Assembly (NCBI GenBank): GCA_034401795.1
Contig: CM067366.1
Coordinates: 80,759,720-80,823,719, forward strand
Reading direction: 5' to 3'
Length of the DNA: 64,000 nucleotides
Source: Chaetoderma sp. LZ-2023a
Taxonomy: Eukaryota; Mollusca; Caudofoveata; Chaetodermatida; Chaetodermatidae
Below the pieces are notes generated by a model that worked only from the letters and a program-made list of their open reading frames with translations, ran no database searches and had not been told where the DNA came from. Below are positions 31,606 through 43,834 of the stretch, piece by piece. A program made the translations under genes and the position numbers. Position 1 is the stretch's first letter; the number at the start of each line of letters is the position of its first letter.

Positions 31606-31894
31606 TATGTTTTATTTGGTTTTGGAAACATGTTGCAATATTTCTGAGCCTTACTGTACGAGTTTGTTTGCAGCTGTATAATTTATTTAATTCTTATCAT
31701 CTGTATTATAGATTAAAGTTGTCCATTCAATATGTGATAGCGAGAGTTTTAATGTTAATTATGTATATAATATAAATATAATATAAATATCTGTGTGTAA
31801 ATAGATGAATAAATGTGTGTATGTACAGGTAAACCCAGGCATACTATATGCATACTGGCTGAATCTTTGAAGCCAAAGGATAATGCTTTTATAC

Positions 31895-32100
31895 CCTCAC
31901 AACTTTGATGTTGATGTCAATATTCTATCTTTTACTGTCTTACTAACAAAGATACTAATGTACATGTACATTTTTCAACAATTTTGAGGAGTGATTTTGC
32001 TGTCTACGACAGCAACATTTTCTACCAAATTTGTTGAAAAATTAACACCAATTTATCTTTTAATTTAATTTAATTTAACCGTTTAAACTATGATGTCCCA
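31895..32100 (+). repeat. Family E element, second copy
   Basis: 'acatttttcaacaattttga' with GCTGTCTACGACAGC loop and 'caaatttgttgaaaaatta', followed by (TTTAA)n and 'ccgtttaaac'. Collinear with 22775-22983. Confidence 0.6.
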
Positions 32101-32138
32101 ACAGCTCGATTTCATGGCAAATAAACTGTAGATAAACG

Positions 32139-32228
32139 GGTGAATATTTTGAAAGTAATTTTGCTGGAACCTTTCATAGGCAGCAAAAACTCCCAGTCAA
32201 ATTAGTTTCAAAGTGGCCAACGGAATAT
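32139..32228 (+). repeat. Palindrome remnant, family B/C core
   Basis: 'gaatattttgaaagtaattt' and 'caaattagtttcaaag' around a worn GCAGC loop. Confidence 0.45.
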
Positions 32229-32357
32229 TTTTTTCATTGTGAATGATTTTCCAGATAAATTTATTGGTCATTCAGGTTCAGTCCGCATTGAATAACTCAA
32301 TGGGTGCACTTATATGTCTCAAATGTGTTTTAAAATTTTCTATTTTGTCATTAAAAA

Positions 32358-32490
32358 TGTCCATTCACAGACCACGAGAATTCTATTTTTGAAAATTTAT
32401 ATCAAGTGCTGGAATGACTGGCGCAGTTATTGAGGCAGTCATTCCAGTGGTAAATTTGTAAGAATAGTTCTCGCTTGGTCTGCAAATATC
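32358..32490 (+). repeat. Family A palindrome
   Basis: Arms 'tgtccattcacagaccacga' and 'tcgcttggtctgcaaat', loop 'gcagttattgaggc'. Confidence 0.6.
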
Positions 32491-32622
32491 TCATATCTCA
32501 CGTCAAGTGCAGACGGTCTTTTCGGCTGAGTTGAGTGTTAATGTGTTAGCAACTCTTCATGGTCAAGATGATCAAGATGACCTTAAAATTGCTTCTGTAG
32601 TTGGCTTGAGAAATTTTGAGAA

Positions 32623-32730
32623 ATGTCCAATTATATTTTTGAAGATTTACCACTGGAATGATCGGCTCGCTCACTGATCCTGTCAGTCTGGTGGTAAATT
32701 AGAACATGAACATTTTCTGCAAATGTACTT
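32623..32730 (+). repeat. Family A palindrome, damaged
   Basis: Left arm lost after 'tgtcca'; central stem 'accactggaatgatcggctc' and 'cagtctggtggtaaat' remain. Confidence 0.45.
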
Positions 32731-32857
32731 TTTTTCTGAGGAAATCAAAATTTGACCATACAAGGGATATAATTAGCTGACTTCCCTTCCACGTGTGAGA
32801 TCTGTCTAGTTACCAGAGAAGGTGGTGAGTTTTTACAGCGGTTTTATCCCTGGACCC

Positions 32858-32935
32858 GCTAAATATTTTGAAAGCAATTTGCCACAATAAGCCACCAACA
32901 ACTTTCAGTCAAATTGTTTTCAAAATATTCAGCAA
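32858..32935 (+). repeat. Family D palindrome
   Basis: 'ccaacaactttcagtcaaat' arm intact, left arm partly deleted. The right flank 'gaaattattgtttggtggct' is shared with the copies at 34690 and 35186. Confidence 0.55.
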
Positions 32936-32969
32936 GTCAAGAGTTTGGTCATTGAAATTATTGTTTGGT

Positions 32970-33325
32970 GGCTTGCATAATCAACTATGTGACATATAGA
33001 ATGACATCACAATCAAGGACGCCATTATGACATCATAGATGAATGATGTAGCTAAGTATGTCACGAACGCATAGTTGAAGACGGATTATGCGTTGTTGTA
33101 CGAATTGTATCTCTACTATTTAATAAATATCGCGTTGAATGATTTGACCAGTCAAATTAGTTACAAAATATTCAACAACTTAGCCGTATAGTTTTTGGGA
33201 AATTGATAGTCATGGCATTCAGGGATCAATCAATCCCAACACAGTGAAGTGTGGGTGGAGCTTAGCTAGTGAGGGGCAGGACGTATAGTGAGGGGCGGGA
33301 CATAGCTAAAACTGGAAAGATCCAC
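32970..33325 (-). repeat. Family B MITE, core mostly deleted
   Basis: Outer arms with TGACATCA repeats, the 'cgttgtacgaattgtatc' block, a short core remnant near 33134-33190, then the 'gggatcaatcaatccc' and 'gcttagctagtg' arm, part of which is duplicated ('ggggcgggacatagc'). Confidence 0.6.
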
Positions 33326-33369
33326 TGGTCATGAATGGTCAAGGAAATCGACATTTCTGCTTAGGTGAA

Positions 33370-33483
33370 TGTCCATTTGCAGCTAGGAGATTTAAAAAAA
33401 ATTAACTTCTGGAATGATAACTCGAGCCAGTCATTGATGTCATAAATTCTTTTTTAGATCTCGTGTCTTGTAAATGTGCATTT
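33370..33483 (+). repeat. Family A palindrome, degraded
   Basis: 'tgtccatttgcagc' and 'tcttgtaaatgtgca' with the loop 'gataactcgagccagtca'. Confidence 0.45.
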
Positions 33484-33883
33484 CTCTATACGATTGCAGA
33501 GCCTGGTTTCGACTTTTTTTTACCACTAAGCGGTAGCTTTTGACTGAAGCTATACATATTTTTCTGTGAATACAATATTCAAACATTTGCAGTAGTTTAT
33601 GGAAAATTTATGCTCTGCTTATTAATCTTTCATATCTAGAAATTGCTATATTTACAGTACCGGTAGTTTCTTTGGTGTATGTAGATGTACGATCTATCAC
33701 TGATTTAAATCTCTGGCTTCTAATAAGACATGGGCTAATTTGCCTAGCAAATTATCTGAGAAAGATAAGCGACTTACATGTATTTTACATAGTTCTTGTG
33801 GCTGACTCAAATCTCTAGTATCCAGGGAAATTTTTGATAAAGATAAATTGAAATCACCACTTATATCACATTAACTCTCATAG

Positions 33884-34200
33884 AAAATGTCCATTTGCAG
33901 ACCAAGAAAAGACTATTTTTGAAAATTTACCACGGGAATGACTGGCTCGGTTATCTTGGAAATACTTGACTGCTTCATTATGAAAGGTTTGATGTCCAAG
34001 TCAGAACAAAGTGGCTTCTAAAGTGAGTGGTCTTGAGAGATACCAATTTGCAGACCAAAACAAGACAATGAAAATTTACCACTAAAATCTTGCTCTGCAA
34101 ATATAAATTTTCTATCAATTTTTCTTGAGGAATGTCAATTTACCGGCGAATAGAAAACCTTTAACTCTTTTACGCTCAAATTTGTTCAAGAAAATTGCAA
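33884..34200 (+). repeat. Cluster of broken family A pieces
   Basis: A left half arm at 33888-33955, a short palindrome at 34040-34110 and a third left arm near 34215, each incomplete. Confidence 0.45.
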
Positions 34201-34689
34201 TTCCCTCATTAAAAATGTCCATTTTCAGACCAAGAAAAATCTCTTGCTCTATAACATACAAAATATCTTTTGAAGACACAAGATGGAAGTACACTTTAAG
34301 CCAAGTGGTCACAAGCCCTCCAAATGGTCAAGACCTTGCGACTACCTATTGTAAATAAAAGCTCTTGTGGCCCCAATGGCGGCCAGGTTGCCTTCATAAA
34401 CTGTACTACATGTATTATATTGCTAATTTATTGTATATAATTATCCACCTTTATATAATATCTCATAATATTTGAACGTATGTTAGAATTTCACAGTTAT
34501 TCAGTATTTAATCAAAAATTATGATTTCAAGAATTTTTAATAGTCTACAATATTACCGGTAATATGAAGTAATCATAATTGAAAATTATATGCTGGTGCA
34601 TTTCCCTTTATTTATCCTTTAAGCCTTTAGCTATCTGCATGATGAATTTCTGCAGACTGCATTTTTCATGCTGTTTAACTCGGGATATG

Positions 34690-34776
34690 CTGAATATTTT
34701 CAAAACAATTTGACTGAAAGTTGTTGGTGGCTAAGCCACCAAATACTTTCAGTAACATTTTTTTCAAAATTGTCAG
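34690..34776 (+). repeat. Family D palindrome
   Basis: 'ctgaatattttcaaaacaat' and complement around GGTGGCTAAGCCACC; preceded by 'gcagactgcatttttcatg', shared with 35150. Confidence 0.65.
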
Positions 34777-34904
34777 GAAATCCAGTTATTGCCCATTGAA
34801 ATTATTGTTTGGTGGCTTGCAGTAGTCAGCCACTCAATTGTCAAGATTGGTCAAGAATTTAAGTCCTGCAACTGGAATTCTTTAAAACCATTGCTGTGGC
34901 CAGG

Positions 34905-35085
34905 GTTAATGGTCAGGTCGACCAAAAATGTCTTCTGCAGCTATCATATGAAACCACTTTTTGTAGTCTTAGAGTAAATACTTTCGAATATCTACCACTG
35001 GAATAGCCGACTCGATAACCAAGCCAGTTATCCCAGTGTTAAGTTTTCAAATTAGTCTTAGCTTTGAGTACAAATGAGCACTCGC
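34905..35085 (+). repeat. Family A unit, degraded
   Basis: 'taccactggaatagccgact' and 'aagccagttatcccagtg' stem remains; outer arms are eroded. Confidence 0.5.
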
Positions 35086-35185
35086 TAACATTTACTAAGC
35101 ACACATTCTTAATCTTGACCATGTATTAATTGCTTAACTGAATTTGTGCAGACTGCATTTTCCATGGTGTGTAACTGTGGCTATG

Positions 35186-35274
35186 CTGAATATTTTGAAA
35201 ACAATCTGACTGGAAGTTGTTGACGGTTAAGTCCCCAACAACTTTCAGTCAAATTGTTTTCAAAATATTCAACA
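35186..35274 (+). repeat. Family D palindrome
   Basis: Stem 'tattttgaaaacaatctgac' with 'caaattgttttcaaaata'; same flanks as the copies at 32858 and 34690. Confidence 0.65.
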
Positions 35275-35289
35275 GTTCCAGAATTATTG

Positions 35290-36095
35290 GCCATTGAAAT
35301 TATTGTTCAGTGGCTTGGAGCAGTTAGACAGTTAAACTTATTTATGTCGTGACATTTCACCACCCCCCATCAGTCTGTAGCGATAGATTTAACAAATGTT
35401 GTTCTAAGATTTGATACACATCTTTTATAGCTGGTATAATGTCAAATTTGACTTTAGTATTTCGGTCAACCATATCAAGAATCCTAGTCACCAGCTGATG
35501 ATCTGAAAAACAAATTTGCGAAGTACCTACTCATTTAGCAATAAGTAATGTCCCTGGAGATTTCTGTTAAAAATTATTTTTCAACAATACGTTACTTGTT
35601 CGACAATAAACTCCTCCTGAGATTCTCTGTCACCCGAGTTGTATGCAGAAACTGAGTGATAGCTATACTGTCAATGAAAACCCTCTCCAAGATGTTGAGT
35701 ATTTTGAAATTACTTTGACTGGAAGCCGTTGCAACAGTTTCCAGTCAAAATAATGTCGACATAAATTGCTTACAGTTTTCTGATTTTTGTTAGTATAGAA
35801 TTGAAAATTCATTCACGCATTTGCTCTCAGTGCTTCACATTCTGCACATGTATCTAGGTCTGTGAGTCTCATTGAATAGGGGCGCTGAAGGGAAATAACG
35901 CGTCACTGGCATAGATAAATAACATTCTATAGTCTTTGAATCCTGGTGTGTTAGTTTAAACAGAGTATCATTTCTGTATTAGAAAAGATGCAACCAGACT
36001 CAAGAAAGTTATAGCCGCCGGAAGCTTTATCAGTTTTAAATGAGGCATCTTTCCAGCTCATGTCTCCATTAATTTGAATTGGCTGTGACTCCAGA
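35290..36095. other. No gene seen
   Basis: Only a half palindrome at about 35697-35750 ('ttgagtattttgaaattact ... ttccagtcaaaataat'). Confidence 0.4.
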
Positions 36096-36099
36096 CCGG

Positions 36100-36187
36100 C
36101 TGAATATTTTAAAAACAGTTTTAACTGAAAGTTGTTGGTGGCTAAGCCACCAACAACTTTCAGTCAAATTGTTTTCATAATATTCAG
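36100..36187 (+). repeat. Family D palindrome, best copy
   Basis: AACTGAAAGTTGTTGGTGGC and its exact complement flank the TAA/A loop (GGTGGCTAAGCCACC). Confidence 0.7.
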
Positions 36188-36499
36188 TATATCTGGAGTT
36201 AACCCACCCACCCTGGAAAATGTAGTCTGCAGAAATTCAACAGGCAGTCAGTTAATCCTAGCAGCAATCAATCATTTGTTCATCATCCTACCCTCTGAAT
36301 TCTGTGATCTAATTGTGAGAAAGAACAAAATACTATTGTATATAAATGTTGGTGCATGTCTCATTGCCAGCCGGTATAGCAGTTCTGTAATTATAGTCAT
36401 ATATATCCCGGCATTACTGGTAATCATCTTATAAACAGCTTATCAATTTACACCTGCCTGTTATATTTATATATTGTATATATGCAAGCTCCCCCCCCT

Positions 36500-36583
36500 C
36501 CTTTTAGTACAGTCAAGGTGGCCAAAACAAGCCTCCGCAATGGTCTTGAGGAATGTCCATCTGCAGGCCTGAGAACACTATTT
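36500..36583 (+). repeat. Family A left segment truncated by tandem array
   Basis: 'ggtcttgaggaatgtccatc' then 'tgcaggcctgagaacactat' and abruptly the array. Confidence 0.5.
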
Positions 36584-37390
36584 TTGGCTCACCTGGCCTG
36601 AAAGGAGGGCAAGTGAGCTTTTGCCATGGCGGCTGGCTTATCTTCTTCTTAACGGTTCAACCGATTTCAACCAAATTTGGCTGACAGGATCCTATGGTGG
36701 CACCCTCCAGATTTTTTTTCAGAATTTAGATTGATCAATTATTTGGGTGAAAATCTTCGATTTTATGAAAAAAATACCAGAAATGGTCAAAATGCTACTC
36801 CATATAGCTGCTTGACATATTTCAACCAAATTTGGCTAGATAGCTTCTATCGCGGTAAGCTCTAGAACTTCGATTCAGAATTTTGATTGATCAATTTTGT
36901 TGGTGAAAATCTTAGATTTTTATGAAAAATGTACCGGAAATCGTCAAATTGCTTCTTTTCCTTACCATTCTGAGTGATTTCAGCCAAATTTGGCTGAAAG
37001 GACTTTATTGTGATGATCTTCTGAACTTCCATTCAGAATTCTGATTCATCAATTTTTTGGGTGAAAACCTTAGATTTTATGAAAAATGTATCAGAAATTG
37101 TCCAAATGCTTCTTCTTACCATTCTGAGCGATTTCAACCAAATTTGGCAGAAAGTTTCCTGTGGTGAAGGGCTCCAGAATGGTCAAAATGCTGCTACTCC
37201 ATAGCTGCTTGACATATTTCAACCAAATTTGGCTAAATGGCTTCTATCGTGGTAAGCTCTAGAACTTCTATTCAGAATTTTGATTAATTAATTTTCTTGG
37301 TGAAAATCTTAGATTTTATGAAAAAACTACCAGAAATGGTCAAAATGCTACTCCATATAGCTGCTTGACATATTTCAACCAAATATATAT
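36584..37390 (+). repeat. Tandem array, ~155-bp unit, ctcacctgg start
   Basis: 'ttcaaccaaatttggct' or close variants start near 36665, 36830, 36978, 37132, 37217 and 37373 (spacings 165, 148, 154, 85, 156). Units share 'ggtgaaaatcttagatttta' and 'tgaaaaa(t)'. The array opens with GGCTCACCTGGCCTGAAAGG...AAGTGAGCTTTTGCCATGGC, a motif I associate with bivalve repeats, and ends in a family B element. Confidence 0.75.
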
Positions 37391-37395
37391 ATACA

Positions 37396-37610
37396 CTGTT
37401 AAATATTTTGAGACTAATTTGACTGGGTGGCAGCAACAGCGCCCAGTCAAATTAGTTTCAAAATATTCAACAGAATGTTTGTTAAATGTTAAAGACATAC
37501 AATTCATACAACGTGTCAGACTATTAAGCGTTAAAGAGGGACGATATCAAATCCTTCATGATGTAATGATTATGACATCAGATTATGAAGTCATATGATT
37601 GATGGTGAGG
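37396..37610 (+). repeat. Family B MITE lacking left arm
   Basis: Core 37396-37473 with a shortened loop, then the right arm with 'acatacaattcatacaacgt' and TGACATCA. Confidence 0.65.
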
Positions 37611-37734
37611 AAATGGATTCATGAATTAGCGTGCATTACATGGCCCACAGTTAAATTCATTCAAAAATTCTCATCAGAAGATGTATTACATTGAAGTGAA
37701 ATTCTTATATCTTTAATGGTACAGATGGCAGGAA

Positions 37735-37860
37735 AAACTAATCCATTTCTCTTGAGCATTTAAGTGATAAAACTTCACAGATAGTCTTCTCTTGGCCTCA
37801 AATGGACAGCAAAACTCAGGATTTTCTTGATAAATCCCGACCATCAAATGGTTAATATTC
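37735..37860 (-). repeat. Half family A unit
   Basis: 'gataaaacttcacagatagt' to 'cttctcttggcctcaaatgg' and outer segment to 'accatcaaatggttaa'. Confidence 0.45.
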
Positions 37861-38558
37861 GCAATCACAGCCAGATCAAAGCAAGGGCTAACAGAGCTAC
37901 AGCCCCGGGTGCCACAAAAATAAGTTACCCACCAATAATAAACAATTATCATATTTTACCCTTTTGAGCCTGTATTCCCAGTATATCACTGTTACTGTAA
38001 TGATGTATTAAACTATTGCATATTTTGAAAACATACTGCTTGATTCATTGGCTTTTTGTTTCATACCAAATCAACCATTCTTTTACTAAAGCTTCCTGTA
38101 AAAAGCAATCACTGTCTTTGTATTCAGCTAGCAGAGTATTAAAGGAAGTTCCAAACAACATGTAGGTACTGGCATTCGGATTTCGATCCAACCTGATCAA
38201 GCGTCAGAAATAGAAAGCAGCCCAGACTGGTCTTAAGAATTTGTATTCGAGTTGTATTAACTCTTGTATATAAACCGTGTAATTATTCTACTTGACACCT
38301 GATGAAGCTCGTCAAAATAAACTAAGTATTAAAATGTACTTCGGATCATGGTTTTATTAAGAAAAAGTGAAATATATATTTTCCGGCATGAGATAATAAC
38401 ACACATCAGCTTATGAAATTAGTTTTCAATATAAGGTTGGTATATTGTGCAGCCTTATTGATAGATCATGTGATAGAGTGTGTAGGCCACAGTAGATGTG
38501 GAAGTGGCTTCATATTTATTTTATAGCTAGTGAAGTTGTTTTATTTCTATTGTCATAT

Positions 38559-38797
38559 TAACCGTTAATGGTTTAATTGGGTCATGAAAATCCAAATATT
38601 TGCTTATTGAGTGTCCATCTGCAGGCAAAGAGAAGAGTATTTTTGAAAATTTACCACTGGAATGAGTGGCGCGATTATCGAGCCAGTCATTCCAGTGGTA
38701 AATTTTCAAGAATAGTCATCTCTTGGCCTGCAGATGGACATTCATCAAGACCACTGCAGACAGCAGTTTTGGCTGGATTCCGCATGAAACGGTTAAA
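38559..38797 (-). repeat. Family A unit with matched arm change
   Basis: Palindrome 38612-38740 (129 bp). Arms read 'tgtccatctgcagg' and 'cctgcagatggaca'; the T-to-C/A-to-G pair differs from most copies and is complementary. Ends 'accgttaatggttta' and 'gaaacggttaaa'. Confidence 0.75.
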
Positions 38798-38809
38798 GAG
38801 TAGCGCTTA

Positions 38810-39465
38810 ATTGTTCAAAAGAAATTTCTTGTTAATGTCTTAGTTCCACTTAGCTGAAATATGCGTAGCTAACTGCTGTACAGTTTAAAACTCTTGTACT
38901 GCTGAATTTTATTTTCCATTGTCCAATTTACTTCACATGATCTCTGTTGTCTGTATTGAAAATCTTGTTACTGTGGCCTGTTGCTGTCTATAACATCAAC
39001 TGATTTCAGCAGCACTATTTTCAAAATTGACAATAATGTGAATGGATAACAACCTCATCCACCTTATCCATCATTTCCTATAAAGTCAGGCCTTTAGGGT
39101 GCGGTTGTACAATATGCAAAAAACATGTTCACCAGGCGATATTATAAGGCTGAACAATATTATAAGGCTGAGCGTACACCAAGCTATATTATGAGGCTGA
39201 ACTGTTTCAAATCTTTACATACTTGTATAATCTAGAATTGATGCTATTCTCTGATGCACAGCTTACCAAGTAAACTAAACCTTCAACAAGCAAAGCAAAT
39301 TTCACTTACACTCCAGGGTGTGTTTGTTTAAAGAGGTGGGACAATAGGCAGGTAATTTTCCATATGATTATAATTAGTTTGCTATCGATTGACAAAATTC
39401 CTAAATATAGGTAGTGTCCAGAAAGGAACTTGTCAAAGATAGCATTGGTGATCAGTTTTGTTTTA
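38810..39465. other. No gene seen
   Basis: Repeated phrase 'atattataaggctgaac' near 39140-39200; no supported ORF. Confidence 0.4.
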
Positions 39466-39469
39466 CATA

Positions 39470-40998
39470 TATACTGAACCAAAAAAGTTTAGCAACACTG
39501 AGAATATTACTGTATAAATGTTATTTAACAAAAACAATAAATTGATTCAAATATATTATTTAATTGATAGGTCATTTTCCAATTTGAACAACAGTCTCTT
39601 GTTACTGTAATGCTAGCATCGCACCTTTAACACAGCGTCATTCAACGGAAGGGTCCAATTTAAATAGTGACACTGAGCTGTCAATACCGGTTGTGACCTC
39701 TGCGTGCATTAACCACCGCCGTACATCGCTTTCTCATGCTTCGAATTAAGCACCTGATGTCACGAAGAGGAATCGCATCCCATTCCTGGAGCAGTGCAGC
39801 TTCCAGCTCTCGCATGTTGTAAAGATGTGGATGGTTCTCACGCACCATACGGCCAAGAATGTCCCACATGTGTTCGATAGGAGACAGGTCCGGTGATCGC
39901 GCTGGCCAGTCCAACACCGGAACGTTGTTAGCTTCAAGGAAATCACTGGTGACCCTAGCTGAATGAGGACGGGTGTTGTCTTGCTGGAACATAAAGTCTG
40001 CATGATGCTGCATAAAAGGGATGACAACAGGGGTGACAACTTCTTCACAGTAACGTTGAGCCGTTACACTTCCGTGAATCACAATAAGATCGGTTTTGCC
40101 ATTTTCATGGATTCCAGCCTACACCATGACACTGCCGCCACCGAATCTGTCGTGCTGAATGATGTTGGCTGCATCATACCGTTCTCCTAAACGTCGCCAA
40201 ACCGGTTGCCTACCATCCGCCACATCCACACAAAACCTCGACTCATCACTGAACAAAACGTGGCTCCATTGTTGAGCACGCCATCGCTGATGAGTTCTTG
40301 CCCATGCAAACTGATCCTCGATGTGACGCTCTGTAAGCGGAACAACAACAAGTGGACGACGGGCATACAGTCCAGCATCATGGAGTCTGTTTCGCACAGT
40401 TTGTGCATGCACTGTAGTGCCGGTAGCAGTGTGCAAATTACGGGACAGCCGCGGCGCAGTCTCAAACCTGTGACGTCGTGATGACGTCACTAAGTAGCGG
40501 TCTTCTCGTGGTGTTGTTGCTCTCGGTCTGGCAGATCGTGGTCGGTCATTAACCTGTCCAGTTTCCTGCTCACGTTGGCGGAGAAGGGAAATGGTTGAGG
40601 TGTGAACATTAAAATGTCGAGCAACAGCGCGAACGCTCTGCCCAGCAGCGAGTCTTCCCATTGCTTCATGGCGCTGATTTTCGGGTAGCCCTGGGCGGCG
40701 GCCCATGTTCGGTAGGGTAAACTTTTAAGCGTTTTCTGTTAACGTTCGTTATCTGCTTTCACAATATGGTGAATTTTTGCCTTTGCTACCCGCCAATGTG
40801 GGCCAGTGCATGAAAAATGCATTTTCACATGCAGTAAGCGTGCGGCCGAGAAATGCAAGAAATGATTTGCATTTCTTCATGATCAGCGAGACATTACATT
40901 GACGAAACATGCCTGCAAATTTGGTTATAAATGGACGCATAGTTTTAATACAACAAACCAAACTTCACTGTTGCTAAACTTTTTTGGCTCAGTATATA
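39470..40998 (-). mobile_element. Tc1-like DNA transposon 1
   Basis: Terminal inverted repeats of about 30 bp: 'aaaaaagtttagcaacac' at left and 'gttgctaaacttttttgg' at right, next to TACTGA/TCAGTA and TA dinucleotides, the Tc1/mariner target. One transposase gene occupies the minus strand. 1.53 kb is typical size. Confidence 0.88.
39681..40706 (-). pseudogene. Tc1-family transposase with one in-frame stop
   Basis: 341 codons, about normal length. The N-terminal region has helix-turn-helix signatures (RAVARHFNVHTSTIS near residue 26, then a basic RPRSARPRATT linker). The catalytic domain has D in FSDESRF, D in QQDNTRPH and E in PIEHMWD; the last two are 34 residues apart (DD34E), the Tc1 spacing. 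The only lesion seen is a TAG at 40119-40121 (minus strand) just after GGGSVMV, where family members have Trp; reading continues in the same frame on both sides. The enzyme would cut and paste the element at TA sites. Recently inactivated. Confidence 0.87.
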
Positions 40999-41004
40999 TT
41001 TAGT

Positions 41005-42535
41005 CTTGCTGAATTGCCTAAACTGTATGTAGTATGTCTTCACGTTCATCTTCCTCAATATGCTATAGCGGCTGAACTGAGTTGGGGGCATGGTGGCTGC
41101 ATGCAGCTTGAATCAGGAACTGTGTTGTGTTGCAAATGTGTTTTTGAAAAAACATAACTGACAACTACATTGATGGAAATATGGCAATTAATATAAAAGG
41201 CCCCAATTTCTGTTATTGTTTGTATGTATTACTGAATATGTAATAGTAATTTTGTATATAATTTAAATTTAGCAAATTATTTGGTATACATTTATTTTTC
41301 TATTTTTGTTTTACGTCATTTCATTTTATTTGCCATTCATCTGCTATAGAGCCATTAAGCGCCGCTTCAACGTGCTAACGTAAATTACTTCTCCAACTCT
41401 GAAATCCCAGTTTATCTATTCCAGAGCAACTAGAATGATAGGTTAGCAATGGTGTACAGGCATGCTTGATAATGTAATTTAAGAATATTAAGCATAATAT
41501 TTCGTTTATATGTATTTACCCAATCCTCTCCAGTCAGGCATCACATGAAGCAACTAATGTTGCTGTGCTGCTCTGTCTGTAGCCCTGTTGGTTTTTACCA
41601 TTTGTGGTTGCTGATCCTATGCCCAACCTACCTTTTTCTGGGCTTATGACTGATAAGGAAAGCAGTGGCATATCCATGGCACATCTTTTATACATACTAT
41701 TGGGTTGGATAGTTTAATATCTTGGTAGGCCTATATGTATTTTACAGAATGATCACTTGTTGGATTGACCCAATAAAATAATAGGTTTCTTCCAAGCTAC
41801 ATAATCAACATAAATGTGTAGTTTCATTAACACGCTCCGTGTAGACCTTAGGGTGTCGAAGGAAAAGCAAAATCACCATAGCACCCAAGTTCTGAGACTC
41901 AAGATTGAGTGTGAGACCCAAGATTGAGTGCCGTCTATTCTCTCTTTAAGAAGCCTATCATTAAAATAGTTGCATTTTCTTTCAACAATCTACAAATTAC
42001 ATTGATTTTCAATAACATTTTGTGTGAATAAACATAAATTCAAACGACGACTGAATTTTGAAATACACACTTCGTACATGCTATGTACAGATCGGATACA
42101 TACATTAATAATGTTAGTTTTATGCTCAAGCCTTTTTAAACCACCCTCATATCATTGTATAAAGAATATTACTACATTGTTGTATGTTTATACCATAATA
42201 ATTCCTAGAAGTCTCTTGTAATAAACTGTGTGCATAGATGTAGGAAATTGTCTTTCTGTTGTATGTATAAGGCGATATGCTATGGAGACTGGCCATCTGA
42301 CATATCATGTCACTTCATTAATGCTGGAGCATGATCGAATCCAAAACAAACATCTTATGAATCGATCCTGGATTTTCGCAGCAGAGATGATTTCTCAATG
42401 TCCTAAGCCATTACCCCATGCACCGACAATTATATCTTCCTATGCAGTAGAATGTCCAACATATACATATAATAGGTGAAGCAGGTTGAATGTTCCCCGT
42501 AGGTTAATGAATTGTGTGTCCTTAGGGGATGTCTC
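41005..42535. other. No gene or element recognised
   Basis: AT-rich; short frames only. Confidence 0.4.
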
Positions 42536-42540
42536 CACCT

Positions 42541-42990
42541 CCAATAAACAGTGCCAAGTTTTCATAATTTATAGAAAGCAAGATTCTAGAATTAAAGTGC
42601 TTAAATTATGTTTAGAATATAGACACTCATGAATATATTATCTCAAAATGCATTAATTTTCAATCCAAAATCTCCTGCATACAATTTTATTGAATAGTGG
42701 CCATTTCCAAACACTCCGCAAAGTGTGCCCTTTGTAAAATTCAAGCTAGAATCTGCAGTCTATGGCAGCCAATCACAAATCCCCATGCTTTCATCAACAT
42801 TGACATTCAGACCTACCACAGCCCACCCTACTTCACCTCACCATGTTGGCAGAGCCTAATGTAAACATTGTCTCGCCATCCACAATCAAATAACATAACA
42901 TATTTTGGTTGAATTCCACAAACTTTGACTTGAATAAACAGTGCCAAGATTTTCCTAATTTATCGAAAGCAAGATTCTAGAATTAAAGGG
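42541..42990 (+). repeat. Dispersed direct repeat of ~63 bp
   Basis: 'aataaacagtgccaag' to 'gcaagattctagaattaaag' occurs at 42543-42600 and again at 42935-42990, about 390 bp apart. Confidence 0.75.
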
Positions 42991-43321
42991 TTCATTTTGC
43001 CCTATATCTTGTTTTCTAATTCATGGAGAGCAAGACATGTTCTGGATCTATTCCAATGTAGCACTATCAAATAAATAAATGTGCAGTTAAATGAACAGCA
43101 GTTTCTATTAGAGCAGGTATTAACAACTGGAGAAGAAAACCTATCTAAAGATTTTTTAGAAATTGGTATGTTTTTAATGAGTGGAAGTGTGTGCAGTGAT
43201 TATTGGTTCTGAGATAATATGTTACCATGAATAAGATGAAAACAACATCAATAAATTGCAGGAATTTATCAGCATTTTATCTCACCTGGGTGAGCTTATG
43301 CAGTCGCGATTTGTGTGTGTC

Positions 43322-43400
43322 TGCCTTCCTGCCTGCCTGCCTGCCTGTCTGCCTGCCTGTCTGTCCGTCTGTCTGTGCCTGCCTGCCTGCCTGCTTGCCT
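43322..43400 (+). repeat. (CTGC/CTGT)n microsatellite
   Basis: CTGCCTGC/CTGTCTGT tetranucleotide run directly after 'ctcacctgggtgagcttatg', a second occurrence of the bivalve-like motif, and before a family B element. Confidence 0.85.
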
Positions 43401-43416
43401 GTATGTCTGTCAACAA

Positions 43417-43830
43417 TGGACCTTTTCGGTTTTAGCTATGCCCCGCGAATCTCTAGCTAAGCTACATCCACACATCACTCATGTTGGGATCGATCGATCT
43501 CTGAACACACTGATTATTAGTTTCCAAAAAAAAATACACAGGTAAGCTGTTGCATATTTTGAAACTAATTTGACTGGGTGCTGTTGCTGCCTTAGGCAGC
43601 AACAGCGCCCAGTCAAATTAGTTTCAAAATATTCAACAGCATGTTTATATAATAGCAAAGAATTACAAAGACATACAATTTATACACCGTGTTGGACTCT
43701 GAGATTTGATGACGTCTATAATCTATATGGAACCCTTTGTGGCGTAATGATTGTGAAGTCATCATACACACGCTGAGCTGACTATGATGTCATACGAGGT
43801 CAGATGATGGATGGGTACTCTGGAAAAGTG
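43417..43830 (+). repeat. Complete family B MITE
   Basis: Left arm with GATCGATCGATC, perfect-looking core 43547-43639 with a CTGCC TTA GGCAG loop, right arm closely similar to 21560-21740. Confidence 0.75.
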
Positions 43831-43834
43831 AATT

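Noticed and set aside
43227..43545. Cys/Leu/Pro-rich ORFs
   Set aside because: Translation of the CTGC/CTGT microsatellite.
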